Positions 10,742 through 20,118 of a stretch of 64,000 nucleotides of DNA are shown piece after piece. The stretch comes from Erpobdella octoculata. Lineage: Eukaryota > Annelida > Clitellata > Hirudinida > Erpobdellidae. Under the pieces are notes generated by a model that searched no databases, was not told the DNA's origin, and worked only from the letters and a program-made list of their open reading frames with translations. The stretch spans positions 15,252,549-15,316,548 of the forward strand of contig OZ022246.1 of assembly GCA_963978895.1 (NCBI GenBank), written 5' to 3'. Position 1 is the first letter of the stretch. Each line of letters starts with the position of its first letter. The position numbers and the translations under genes were made by a program.

Positions 10742-12091
10742 AAATCAAGACTTGGTTTAAATCAGATATTTTAATCAATTTAGAAATTCGACCCAGCATG
10801 CCACCTCCAAGCGTGAAAAAATTTAAAGTTAACTTCTATGTCAAACAACCTAAAAGGTGTTCATGCACAAATTTCGAAAAAACTTAGTCGGTTTATACCT
10901 TACATTCCTTGTCAGGCTCATCGTACAAACAAGTTTGTTGAACATGCGGTTAAAAGAAATAGAATGGCTTCAAATGTCTTTGATATTCTCGAAATGTGTT
11001 ATACATTCTTGTCTTCAAGCACCAAAAGATTCAGTTTTCTTAATTCCAAACTTCAGAAGGTCGAACATTCTTTGAAACTACGCAATCTTTCAAAAACGAG
11101 ATGGTCAGCCCCTTCCGAATCCATACAAGCGTTTTGGATTAGCATGGACTCAATTATTGAATGCTTTTGTGAAATAAAAAATTCTCAAGTATTTGATAAA
11201 AAAAACCAAAGATCAAGCTGCAGCAATTTTTAAAAAAGTTGTTAATCCTGATTTCATCATAATGCTGATGCTTATTAAAGGGGTTATTGCAAAGACAAAA
11301 ATTCTCACTGATGAACTTCAGAAAATCGAGTTGAACATCTTAGATGCAAAAATGATAGTATCTTCTACAATAAAATCTCTAGAACAAATAAGAATTAATG
11401 AAAAAGGTGTGCATAGCGAAATTGATGCTGCAATTAAAATATGTAGTAACTTTGACATAGATGCAATACAAATTTACGAAATTCACCATAGACGAAAGCT
11501 GATTCCAGCTCGTTTTGATGAAAGACCTGAGACAGCCTGTAACATGAATTTCTACCAATATTACTCGCAGCAACTCAATTGTATGTTGGACACGCTTATT
11601 CACGAAATGAATGAAAACTTACTGGCATCCTGGGTTAGCATTGAGCCATTTTCTATTCTTCAAAGCCTATTAAAACATTTGACATAAAAGATATTGAAAA
11701 ACTGTGTCTCATGATGCCAAATAATAGTGTAATCACTGATGTTTATTCATTCTAAGCCGAACTTGAAATTTTTATGAATACATTCAGTGAATCAGAAACT
11801 CCAGCAAACAATGATTGTTTGAAACGATCCTGGCAAAAACGACAAATATTTCCTGGGGTTTTCAAAGTTTTCAAGTTAATGGCGTCAGCTCCTGTATCTG
11901 TGGCTAGTGATGAAAGAACGTTTAGCAAATTAAAATTTGTAAAAACTTATTTGCGTTCCACGATGACGGATGATAGATTGGACTCCTTGATATTGCTGGC
12001 TTCAGAGAAGGACTTTCTGGACAACATCGATCTTGATGAATTGGTGAAAAAGTGGTCCATAATAAAACAAAGACGCATCCGAATTAATTAA
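10742..12091 (+). pseudogene. hAT transposase, DUF4371/ZMYM-like, frame-shifted
   Basis: Three consecutive frames together cover the middle and end of a hAT transposase. 10838-11233 includes YIPCQAHRTNKFVEHA and LSKTRWSAPSESI. 11193-11687 covers the helical insertion domain, with the ERPET-like step and YYSQQLN. 11774-12091 is the dimerisation domain, with VSVASDERTFSKLKFVKTYL and LILASEKDFLD. Frame changes occur near 11200 and 11690. The N-terminal zinc finger and first catalytic Asp are not readable upstream of the nested hAT. It is related to, but distinct from, the minus-strand hAT remnant at 27.3 kb. Confidence 0.82.
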
Positions 12092-12587
12092 ATATTTTTT
12101 TATTATTTTAATATTGCAATTTTTTGAACTAATACGTGTTTTTTTTAAATATACAATATATAAAATCAATAAGTTATTTGAATAAAAAGTACGAAAAACT
12201 TTGTCGGTAAAATGTGGCTGTTACACCCCCCAGAATTGGTATGCTAGCTACGGCCCTGAGTAATCGATAATTTCCCGCCGTTGTTACGATTAATTTTAAA
12301 TTGCAATTGCATTTGTTGATTTAAAATATTTTCTAGCTGTAGAATTAGAATAGTATTCATATTACGCAAATTAAAATTGTTTATAAGTCGCGTGCAGTGT
12401 AAGGCTGTAAGAATAGGTCCAAGATCAACATCAGTGCATATTGTTAATGATCTGCTATCGGTTCCCAATTGGCAGAAATTCCATTCCTTTCTTGCATTCA
12501 GCGCCAGGCGTGTTCAACATTTGTGATAAATTTTGATTGTCTGTTGTGTATTGCAGCTGAAGAAGGTGTAGTTAAGTTAAATTTTAT

Positions 12588-13028
12588 ACTAGCGGGGTAC
12601 CCGGTGTTTTAAAGGTTTTCCTATCGTTTTTCTCGCTCCCGTTTCCTTCCTCGCTTGCTCTCCCGCCCCCGGTCGATTTCCTGCCCCCGGTCGCTTTCCC
12701 GCTTCCGGTTGCTTTCTCGTTCCTGCTTGCTCTCCCTCTCCCGGTCGCTTTCCTGATTGCAAATTTTTAAAATGCCTCAATTTTTTGGCGCCCATTAAAA
12801 AAAGCGCCCGGGGGACACGTGTCCACCCCTGCTTTCCTGGTCGATTTCCCGCTTTCTGTCGCTTTCTCGTTCCTGCTTGGAAATTTTTAAAATGCCTGTT
12901 TAATTTTTTGGAGCCCCATAAAAATTGATTTCCCACTTCCGGTTGCTTTCTCGTTCCTGATTGCTCTCCCGCGTCCGGTAAATTTCCCGCTTCCGGTCGC
13001 TTTCTCTTTCCTGCTTGCTCTACTAGTG
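12588..13028 (-). repeat. Helitron-like 3' tail with CCGGTCGCTTTCC-type repeats
   Basis: It begins ACTAGCGGGGTACCCGG, the reverse complement of a Helitron-like 3' end (hairpin then CTAG-T). It continues into degenerate 18-bp units of the CCGGTCGCTTTCCCGCTC type. The same tail occurs at 22.3, 41.9, 48.9, 50.0 and 51.6 kb. The long minus-strand frame across it is a low-complexity artefact. Confidence 0.55.
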
Positions 13029-13060
13029 GGGCAGCTAACTGCAGCATCGTGCAAACGCTA

Positions 13061-13623
13061 TTGACAAGCAAAAAAATTACATATTTGTAATCAGCAAAAT
13101 ATGCTTGTAATTACCTGATATCGCCACATTCTGTAAAATTGAGAAAAAAAATCACTTTTTTTGGACCCGCTCCTGTATGAATAGCGTATTATCACAGGCG
13201 ATCAAACTGGCGAAAAATTCAAATATTTTGTTTTTTTTGTTGGTTTGCATATGTTTAATATAAAGAATAAAAAAAAACAAGAAAAAATAGATGAATAATT
13301 AAATTTTGAGCGAGTAGACCTACGGAAAGAGACACGCACTTGAGGCACTCATTTCCGTAGGTCTACTCAATCAAAATTTAATTATTCATCTATTTTGCTT
13401 GTTTTTTTGATTTTCTATATTAAACATATGCAAACCAACTAAAAAAACAAATCTTTAAATTTTTTGCCAGTTTGATCGCCTGTGATAATACGCTATTCAT
13501 ACCGGAGCGGGTCCAAAAAAGGTAATTGTTTTTAATTATACAGAACGTGGCGATATTAGGTAATTACAAGCATATTTTTCTAATTACAAATATGTAATTG
13601 TTTTGCTTGTTTTTGCTTGTCAA
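13061..13623. repeat. 563-bp near-perfect palindrome (fold-back element)
   Basis: The left arm (13061-13337) and right arm (13351-13623) are reverse complements over essentially their whole length. Landmarks are ATGAATAGCGTATTATCACA and the inverse, GCATATGTTTAATAT, and the centre GTAGACCTACGGAAA with TTTCCGTAGGTCTAC. The loop is only about 15-25 bp. No coding capacity is seen. Confidence 0.88.
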
Positions 13624-13990
13624 TTGAGAAAAAAATCAACTTTTTGGTCCTGCTCTTGTATGAATAGCGTATTCATAGATATATCTATGAGCGTATTATC
13701 ACAGGCGATCAAACTGGCAAAAAATCAAATATTTTGTTTTTTTTTGTTGGTTTGCATATGTTTAATATAAAAAATAAGGAAAACAAAAAAATATATGAAT
13801 AATTAAATTTTGAGTGAGTGGATGAGACACGTACTTGAGGCAGAAAGTCTCGTTTCCGTAGGCCTACTTACTCAAAATTTAATTATTCGTCTATTTTTTC
13901 TTCTTTTCTCCATTCTTTATATTAAGCATATGCAAACCAAAAAAAAAAAAACAAAATATTTGATCAATGTCTGCTCAATTGTGCTCAAGT
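13624..13990. repeat. Second, shorter copy of the palindromic repeat
   Basis: The same sequence as the adjacent 563-bp palindrome restarts at about 13624. It shares GGCGATCAAACTGGC and GGTTTGCATATGTTTAATAT, with the centre again near a CCGTAGGCCTAC segment. The right arm is shorter, ending near 13966. A small extra palindrome, TCATAGATATATCTATGA, is inserted near 13674. Confidence 0.75.
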
Positions 13991-14425
13991 GATGATCGTG
14001 TTCTCCAGGATTGTCAGAAAGAAAATGTTCAAGTCACCCTAGGTAAAAATTTTCTAACCGATCACTAATTGTTGTTGACAGGGACATTATAACTATAACG
14101 CCTTACTAAACAAACTTATCGAATGAAAACCACACCAATCAAACGGGAAAAACGAAACAAGTTACTAAAGCACGCATTGATATCTACGACAATAAGTTTT
14201 CTATGTTGAATGACAACAGAAATTTTAATTTCCTTTTACTTAAAAAAATTCAGTTTTTTAATAATTAAAAAAAATATTGGCTATTGGCTAATTTTGGCCT
14301 AAAACGTATTTACGATACCGAGTCAATACTTCATCGTAAAAGTATTGACAATATCATCCCCAATAACAAAAAAATATTGCCAATAGTGTATTGGTATTTG
14401 GCCAATACCAATCTTAACAACCCTG
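13991..14425. other. Right end of the outer hAT
   Basis: This is non-coding. The subterminal motif TATTGACAATA and related CCAATACCAAT units mirror those at the left end (6790-6900). It ends in the right inverted repeat. Confidence 0.6.
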
Positions 14426-14433
14426 GATTCATG

Positions 14434-15202
14434 CTTGCTGAAAAAAATTGGATTATGTCCTGACTGGCCAGTTTCAATCAGATCCTATTGAAGAAAGATT
14501 TGGTTGGTACAGACAGCTGCATGGTTCAAATTTTTTTATATCTGTAAGACAAGTCCTTCAAACTGAAAAAACACTTAGGCTTCAATCTCTCGTTAAATTT
14601 TCGAACTTTTCCATGGACGATGTCTACAGTGTTTTTTTCTACCGCAGAAGCAGAAGAGAGACTTGAAGTTGATTTGAATGTCGGGAAGCTCATGACTAGT
14701 TTGTGCTTGGATGAACTGTGCCTTGAATATCAAAAAAAAATGGACGTTTGCATAATATTTTATGCCAGCTATCTTGCAAGGTCTTTGATAAGAAAAGAAA
14801 GTTGTTCTGCATGTCAAGCTTTTTTCAAAGCAAGTGATGACACGCCGACATTAACAATTGAAGACTTTTCTAGAATTACAGAATAAGAAACTTTAGCAAA
14901 ATCAAGATTTTTTCACCAGATAACAGGGTAGGCTCATGTACTCCCAGTGACATTCTCTACATGTCATGCTTGTACGCTTGAACTTTCAACCACGAAATCA
15001 TGCAAAATGAAGATGCAAAAAAGTGTTTTTTTGACATGACCAAGCAGCAGCAAGTGTTTGTCCATGCCTTTCTTCAAGTCATGGAAAATACTCAAAACAG
15101 CCATAACAATTTGAAGCAAGTTTGTGAAGATGGCCATCCATTCCGAAAACATTTGTCAATAATTACTAGAAGAATGTTCAACGTGATGGTTAAAAACCTA
15201 AT
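14434..15202 (+). pseudogene. P-element/THAP9-like transposase, C-terminal fragment
   Basis: The frame from 14448 contains YVLTGQFQSDPIEERFGWYR and FFISVRQVLQ, the best conserved block of P-element-type (THAP9-like) transposases, downstream of the catalytic core. It continues with EKTLRLQSLVKFS. A second frame (15000-15202) adds a helical tail with QQQVFVHAFLQVMENTQ. A frame change at about 14445, another near 14640 and in-frame stops show decay. The gene is cut at 15203 by an LTR element. Confidence 0.72.
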
Positions 15203-15504
15203 TGTCAGGGGTCGCTCTACCGGACCTCCTGACAAGTGTACCTTGCACCCGTCGACCTGTCTAGACAGGAACCTAGACATTGGCAGACGTTGTTTTCGTG
15301 TTGTTTGTTTACGCGTTCCTGAGGCTATATATATAGCGTTTTGAAGCCCGCCAGTACAGTCTAGCTATTTAGTATCAGGCGAAGTCTTGCGTGTTTTGTA
15401 TTTGATTTTTGTTATTAACTGCGCTTTAATAAAGTTTTTGTTGTCGTTCTGAGTTGTCTTTTCTTCCTGGTGTTCACGTCATTCCAGCAGGGAAGACTGT
15501 GACA
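15203..15504 (+). repeat. 5' LTR of the myosin-carrying element
   Basis: It is 302 bp with TG...CA ends. It contains TATATATA followed by a GC-richer start-like region (15328-15360) and AATAAA at 15428-15433, consistent with promoter and polyadenylation functions. It is closely similar to the interrupted 3' copy, with small differences such as TTAGTATCAGG versus TTAGTATTAGG. Confidence 0.9.
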
Positions 15505-15539
15505 TTTTGGTGGCAGCGATTGGATCAAGTAGCAGGAAG

Positions 15540-16286
15540 AAAGAAGTGCTCTCCAGCAAAGTTCGACAAGCAAGTTCGGGAAGAAGATCTCTCTTGCCGG
15601 TGAAGTTCTCCTTGTGGGGAGATCGACGAGGAGAACGTCATGAAAAACAAAAGCGTAGAGGTATGTGGGATGATGAAGAAAGGAGAAAAGAGTTGGAAAT
15701 AGAAAGGCAATTGGAAAATGAATCGATAGATTGAGCATTGCGAGAGAGAGAATTGCAATTAAAAGAGATGACGTTAGAAGAAGAACGAGAAAATAGAAAG
15801 CTAAGATGGCTAGAATTGGAAGAAAGAAGACGATGGAGAATAGAGGAACGCGAACGAATGATAGCGCGAGAAAATTTTGAAACTTCGGTTGAAAGTCGGG
15901 CTAGTCGGTGTATATCAAATATTAGACCGTTGGTAGGTGAATTTTCTTCAAATATTCAGGAAATTCCTGGTTTTTTTGAATTATTAGAAAAACAATTTAT
16001 TATTAATAATGTCAATAATGACATTAAAGCCAGGATTTTACAGTCATGTATGACTTGTAAAGCACGTAGTTTAATAACCCATCTTTCTCCTACTCAATTA
16101 GAAAATTATGATAGTGTTAAAACGGCGCTTTTAGCTGAACACAGAATCAGTCCTGCCTATTTAAAACAATATTTTCAATCTCTAAAAAACCGGACCAAAC
16201 GTTCTCTAGTTTGGCTTCCGAACTACATAATGCATTTTCATACTATGTTAAAAGCAGGGGTATTGATCGGAATTATGATCAGCTAA
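15540..16286 (+). pseudogene. gag of the myosin-carrying LTR element
   Basis: An N-terminal basic and strongly charged region (Arg/Glu-rich coiled coil, 15640-15870) is followed by a capsid-like segment with IPGFFELLEKQF, ARILQSCMTCKARSL and YDSVKTALLAEHRISPAYLK. That arrangement is typical of Ty3/gypsy gag proteins with a SCAN-like capsid. A stop at 15732 and another at 16284 interrupt the frame. Confidence 0.7.
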
Positions 16287-16348
16287 TAAGTTTGCTGTGC
16301 GCCGACCGACTCAAGGAGTAGTTACCTGTTGACTGTCAAAATTTCGTT

Positions 16349-16998
16349 TTGACCCAAGAACAAATTAGATGGTTGTCTCAAGAAGAACTATCTCAAGTGG
16401 CCGATAATTATGCGGCTGCTCATGTTCCATACCAGTCATCGTTTTTTCGCCAAGTAGTCAAATCAGATAGTTTAATTAACCGTCAGGTCGATTTAAGATC
16501 TGGCCGTTGTTTTGGCTGTAATTCGCCATGCCATGTTAGGAAAAACTGTCCGAAACGAGAGGTTTCGCAGGTCGCACCATCGGCTTATATCAATTGTTGT
16601 AGTATTGGTAACGAACCTTTTCATCCATCGTGTCCGGGAAATGATGTACTTCATAAGTCTATGAAATTTTATGATAGGTCATTTATGAAAATAAAAATAA
16701 GCAATCTCCCACCTGTTGTTGCCTTAATAGATAGTGGAGCGGAAATCTGTTGTATAAGGGCAGATCTGGTTAGATCCTTAAAATTGGGTTTGCCCAGAAA
16801 AATTAAGTTATGTGGGTTAAGTGGCCACCCACAGCTGGTGGATGTGTGCAAGCACCTGTTAATTTAGGTGCAGTAGATCCTAATACTACCAATATAGCTC
16901 CTGAATTTTTAGAATGGTTTGCAGTTGTTCCCCACTTACACGAAGAAGCAATCATTATTCCTAGGGTAGTAGAATTAATACAGACATGCCTTACATAG
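16349..16998 (+). pseudogene. Zinc knuckle and aspartic protease of the LTR element
   Basis: The frame carries a CCHC-like knuckle, CFGCNSPCHVRKNC (C-x2-C-x4-H-x4-C), near 16510. The retropepsin active site VALIDSGAEICCI follows near 16720 (D-S-G in place of D-T-G). A frame change near 16840 leads to WFAVVPHLHEEAIIIPRVV, typical of the region between protease and RT in some gypsy lineages. The expected RT never follows. The sequence switches to myosin at about 17012. Confidence 0.75.
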
Positions 16999-17011
16999 CC
17001 TGCCTACCCCA

Positions 17012-17720
17012 ACTTTGGCGTCGGATATAAAAACAAAAATTCTCAACCTGACTCGACAAGTTGATGGGCTGAACGAAGATTTGACCGAATCAAACAGGGC
17101 GAGAAGTCAACTGCAGAGAGAATTTGATGACCTGGTTTCTTCTAAAGATGACGTCGAAAAGAATGTTCACGAATTAGAAAAAGACAAGAAAGCTCTTGAA
17201 ACTCAGGTGGAAGCCCAGAAGCAGATGATCGAAGAGCTCGAAAAGGAAGTTCAAGGTACCGAAGATGCCTATGTTGAGATTGGAAGTGAATATGCAAACC
17301 TTGAAAGATCAGTTGATGAGAGAGACGCAGTCAAGAGAGGAAATGGACGAAAAAGATAGAAAGGGTTTTCTTAAAAAAATAAGAGACGTGGAAGCTAAAC
17401 TTGAAGAAGAAAGGAGACAGAAGCAGCTTGCAACGAATGCCCGGGAAAAGGTTGAAGGTAGCTTCAAAGCTATGGAGGAACAACTTGCTGATACTCTGAA
17501 AGTCAAAGATGAAGCTGTGAAGCAGTTCAAACGTTACCAGGTCCAGATCACAGAATTCATGCACGAGATCGAATTTATCAATGTAACCAAACAAGAGATG
17601 TCAAATGCCAGTAAAGAAAGTGACAAAAGATACAAGCAGCTTGAAACTGAACTTCTCCAACTTCAGGAAGATCTGGCAGCTTCAGAGAGAGCCAGAAAAA
17701 CTCTACATGAAGACTACCAA
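17012..17720 (+). pseudogene. Captured non-muscle/smooth-type myosin II heavy-chain tail segment
   Basis: About 236 codons of coiled-coil rod are readable, including FDDLVSSKDDVEKNVHELEK, RLEVNMQTLKDQLMRE, EAKLEEERRQKQLATNARE and LQLQEDLAASERARK. These align in order with the distal rod of metazoan non-muscle/smooth-muscle myosin II heavy chains. The heptad pattern is regular. One frame change near 17270 is the only obvious lesion. There is no intron, which fits copying from spliced mRNA. It is in the sense orientation between gag-protease and a possible integrase tail of an LTR element, with no myosin head or tail tip. It is a captured host fragment, not a functional myosin gene. Confidence 0.88.
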
Positions 17721-18225
17721 CAAGATACCTATGAGCGTCATTATAACACCCGTAAGAAATATAATTCCTGGTTGCTGCTTTTCATGGTGACCAATTGGTG
17801 GTCTCTCTCTCTTATCTCACGGAGCCGCCGATTTTCTCTCTCGGATAGGGAGTAGTCTCTCAACATGGAGAGCTAGACGACATTTTTTTACTTGTCGTAA
17901 ATATGTTTATTATTATGTTTATTATTTACTGTTATAAATTTTGAAATGTTGTTTTCTAGCATAAGCCCAGAGGCACATTGTACTAGTTGTATTTCTAGGT
18001 GCATAGGTTTTCTCTTTTGTTGTCTTAGTTGCAGATCGTTGTGATATTCTATAATTAATGATATTGTTGAGGTAGTTGAACTTCTTTGATATGACGTGAT
18101 GATGATTCTTTCGTTAATACAATTCAGACCGGTATGGGATTAAACTTGGATGGGTCGTGCTGGTTATATGGGTGGTTTTACTGGTGGGAGTAAAAGTTAC
18201 TTTCAGGAAGGACATCTCCAGTTTA
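17721..18225 (+). other. Post-capture region, possible integrase tail then untranslated sequence
   Basis: Directly after myosin similarity stops, DYQQDTYERHYNTRKK is readable. It resembles the linker before the C-terminal domain of gypsy integrases and then decays by frame change. The rest (17860-18225) is AT-rich with no coding similarity. The integrase assignment is an inference from position and a short basic motif. Confidence 0.35.
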
Positions 18226-18542
18226 AAGTCGACCTTGAAGCCCTGGTAGACACGATACATCGACGAACGAACGCCCATTCTTCATCCAGATTATCTACAA
18301 AGTTCTACTCCGATTCCACCCACTCCTCATCTTCCTCGTCGTCCTCTTCGATGTCCCGACCTGGAAACTTTGGTAGGCGCGATACATCGACGAACGAACA
18401 CCCATTCTTCATCCAGATTATCTACAAAGTTCTACTCCGATTCCACCCACTCCTCATCTTCCTCGTCGTCCTCTTTGATGTCCCCGACCTGGAAGCTTTG
18501 GTAGGCGCGATACATCGACGAACGAACACCCATTCTTCATCC
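18226..18542 (+). repeat. 127/128-bp tandem repeat, about 2.5 copies
   Basis: The segment GATACATCGACGAACGAAC recurs at 18254, 18381 and 18509 with nearly identical intervening DNA, including a TCCTCATCTTCCTCGTCGTC run. It lies in the 3' untranslated part of the LTR element, just before the polypurine tract. Confidence 0.9.
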
Positions 18543-18610
18543 AGTACTGTGAAAGATAACATTTAAGATATTGAAAGACTGTTCAACATCTTCGTTTTGA
18601 GGGGGAGTTA

Positions 18611-18733
18611 TGTCAGGGGTCGCTCTACCGGACCTCCTGACAAGTGTACCTTGCACCCGTCAACCTGTCTAGACAGGAACCTAGACATTGGCAGACGTTG
18701 TTTTCGTGTTATTTGTTTTACGCGTTCCTGAGG
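18611..18733 (+). repeat. 3' LTR of the myosin-carrying element, left half
   Basis: It matches the first ~123 bp of the 5' LTR and breaks at TGAGG, the 5-bp target of the inner LTR element. The remainder resumes at 21770 and ends at 21951 with GACTGTGACA. AATAAA is at 21872-21877. Confidence 0.92.
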
Positions 18734-19236
18734 TGTTATATCTTTATTATAAGAAAACAACGCAGGTACCTACAACACTTTATTACCAATAACGAACAAC
18801 TAATACGAGTCAGAACTCGAACGGGAAATAATAATAAAAGTATGGCCGCCAACTCGCAATGATGTCCGCGTCCATAGATATAACAATAGACATATAATTT
18901 AATAATTAATGTCCATGGATCTAACACCTCCCTTCAGTTAGGACTTAGATGATACTTCTTTACTCTTGTATCCATGATGAGCCTCTTTGGTCGTTTGCGA
19001 AGTCTGTTGGGTCTCATTGTCGGGAGCGTGTGATTGTTTCGATCTACCATTGTGCTTGGCGTATCTATTTTCTGGTTGTTAATCTGTTTCGTAAATGGCA
19101 GATCAAACGTGTCGAAAAGTGTGCTGTGATTTTCTATCCTGGGGCGTATCTGATTTATGTGTCGTTTGCAAACAATGTTTTCAACCAACACTTGGTACAC
19201 GACCCGTCCCTCTCTCTTTAAAATTTTACCTGGCAC

Positions 19237-20088
19237 CTAAGGTGGTCGATTTGGACGAAAATCCCTTACATACACGGTTTCATCTTTATGGAAACTCTTC
19301 CGAGGCTCAGCCTCTTGTTCTTTATTTGTTTGGGCGTGTAGTTGTTCTAAAATTGCTCTTGGTTTGAACCCCAAGAGATTTTCTGCTGGTGCTTTACCTT
19401 GTGGTGCTGCTGGACAGGGTGTTGTTCTATATGTAAACAGGACAGTTTGAAGAGCCTGTGCTGGTGGTTCTTCTCCTTTTAGTTTTTTTAGTGCCCTTTT
19501 GAAGGTGTCAACGAAACGTTCTGCTTGACCATTAGATTGAGGGTGGTATGGTGGAAAACGAAGGTATACAATGTTATATTTTCTGCAGAAATCTTCAAAA
19601 TTTGTGGATGTAAATTGAGTGCCATTGTTTGAAACCAATGTTTTAGGGTAGCCGAATCTGGAAAAGATCTTTTGTAGTTCCAGTATTGTTGCTTGTGTTG
19701 ATGCGCTCTGCATTTCGACTACCTCCGGCCATTTGCTAAAAGAATCTACTAGGATCATATACATCTTACCTTCTACTGGTCCTGCAAAGTCCACATGCAG
19801 TCTTTCCCATGACTTGGTTGTTGGAGTCCAGTTGCAAGGAGTTTCATGGCTTGGACTTTTTGCTGCCATTTGACATTGGGTGCATCTTCTTACTAACATT
19901 TCGATGTCATTGTTTATGCCTTGCCAATACACGTGTTTTCTTGCGAGTGATTTCATTCGACAAATTCCTGGGTGACCTTTGTGAAGCATCTGTAACACGC
20001 GTTCTTGTAAACTGTCAGGAGCAACTATTCTTTCTCCGAACATGATGCATCCATTCTGTATGGATAATTCAGATTTCAATGTGCACAA
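19237..20088 (-). pseudogene. Integrase of the inner gypsy element
   Basis: The 283-residue frame has the zinc-binding H-H-C-C region (HKGHPGICRMK, CTQCQMAAKSP), then the catalytic core with VDFAGPVEGKMYMILVDSFS, VSNNGTQF and a QSNGQAERFV segment carrying the Glu. The second catalytic Asp, normally D in S-D-N-G-T-Q-F, is Asn here. The frame ends in a truncated C-terminal domain (YVRDFRPNRPP). The catalytic substitution predicts an inactive integrase. The protein start is unclear because upstream RT/RNase H is deleted. Confidence 0.88.
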
Positions 20089-20118
20089 CTGGGAAATGTG
20101 TTTTGAAGGTTTCTTTGG

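Larger units (their letters stand above)
8669..12258 (+). mobile_element. 3.6-kb hAT element (ZMYM-type), nested in the outer hAT
   Basis: The ends are CAGGCCCGTCG (8669) and CGGCCCTG (ending 12258). The flanks AGTAATCG (8661-8668) and AGTAATCG (12259-12266) are a perfect 8-bp duplication. The plus strand encodes a hAT transposase remnant of the DUF4371/ZMYM6-like group. The gene is interrupted by a smaller hAT (9602-10741). Degenerate TATTGTCGGTAAAA units are repeated at the left end (8735-8880). Confidence 0.9.
6756..14425 (-). mobile_element. 7.7-kb hAT element (outer hAT) with nested insertions
   Basis: The ends are CAGGGTTGTTAA (6756) and TTAACAACCCTG (ending 14425). The flanking 8-bp duplication GATTCATG is perfect. 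Subterminal repeats of the type TATTGACAATACCAAT occur at both ends. The element carries its own minus-strand BED/ZBED-type transposase remnant (7100-8060), a second hAT (8669-12258) that itself contains a third hAT (9602-10741), a Helitron-like tail (12588-13028) and a palindromic element (13061-13990). Without insertions it would be about 3 kb. Confidence 0.9.

Noticed and set aside
12589..13071. 160-codon minus-strand frame with GKRPGAG-like repeats
   Set aside because: It is the same Helitron-like tail repeat, a low-complexity artefact that crosses the element boundary.
17012..17720. Functional host myosin gene
   Set aside because: It has no motor domain, tail tip or introns, has a frame change, and lies between LTRs of a retrotransposon.
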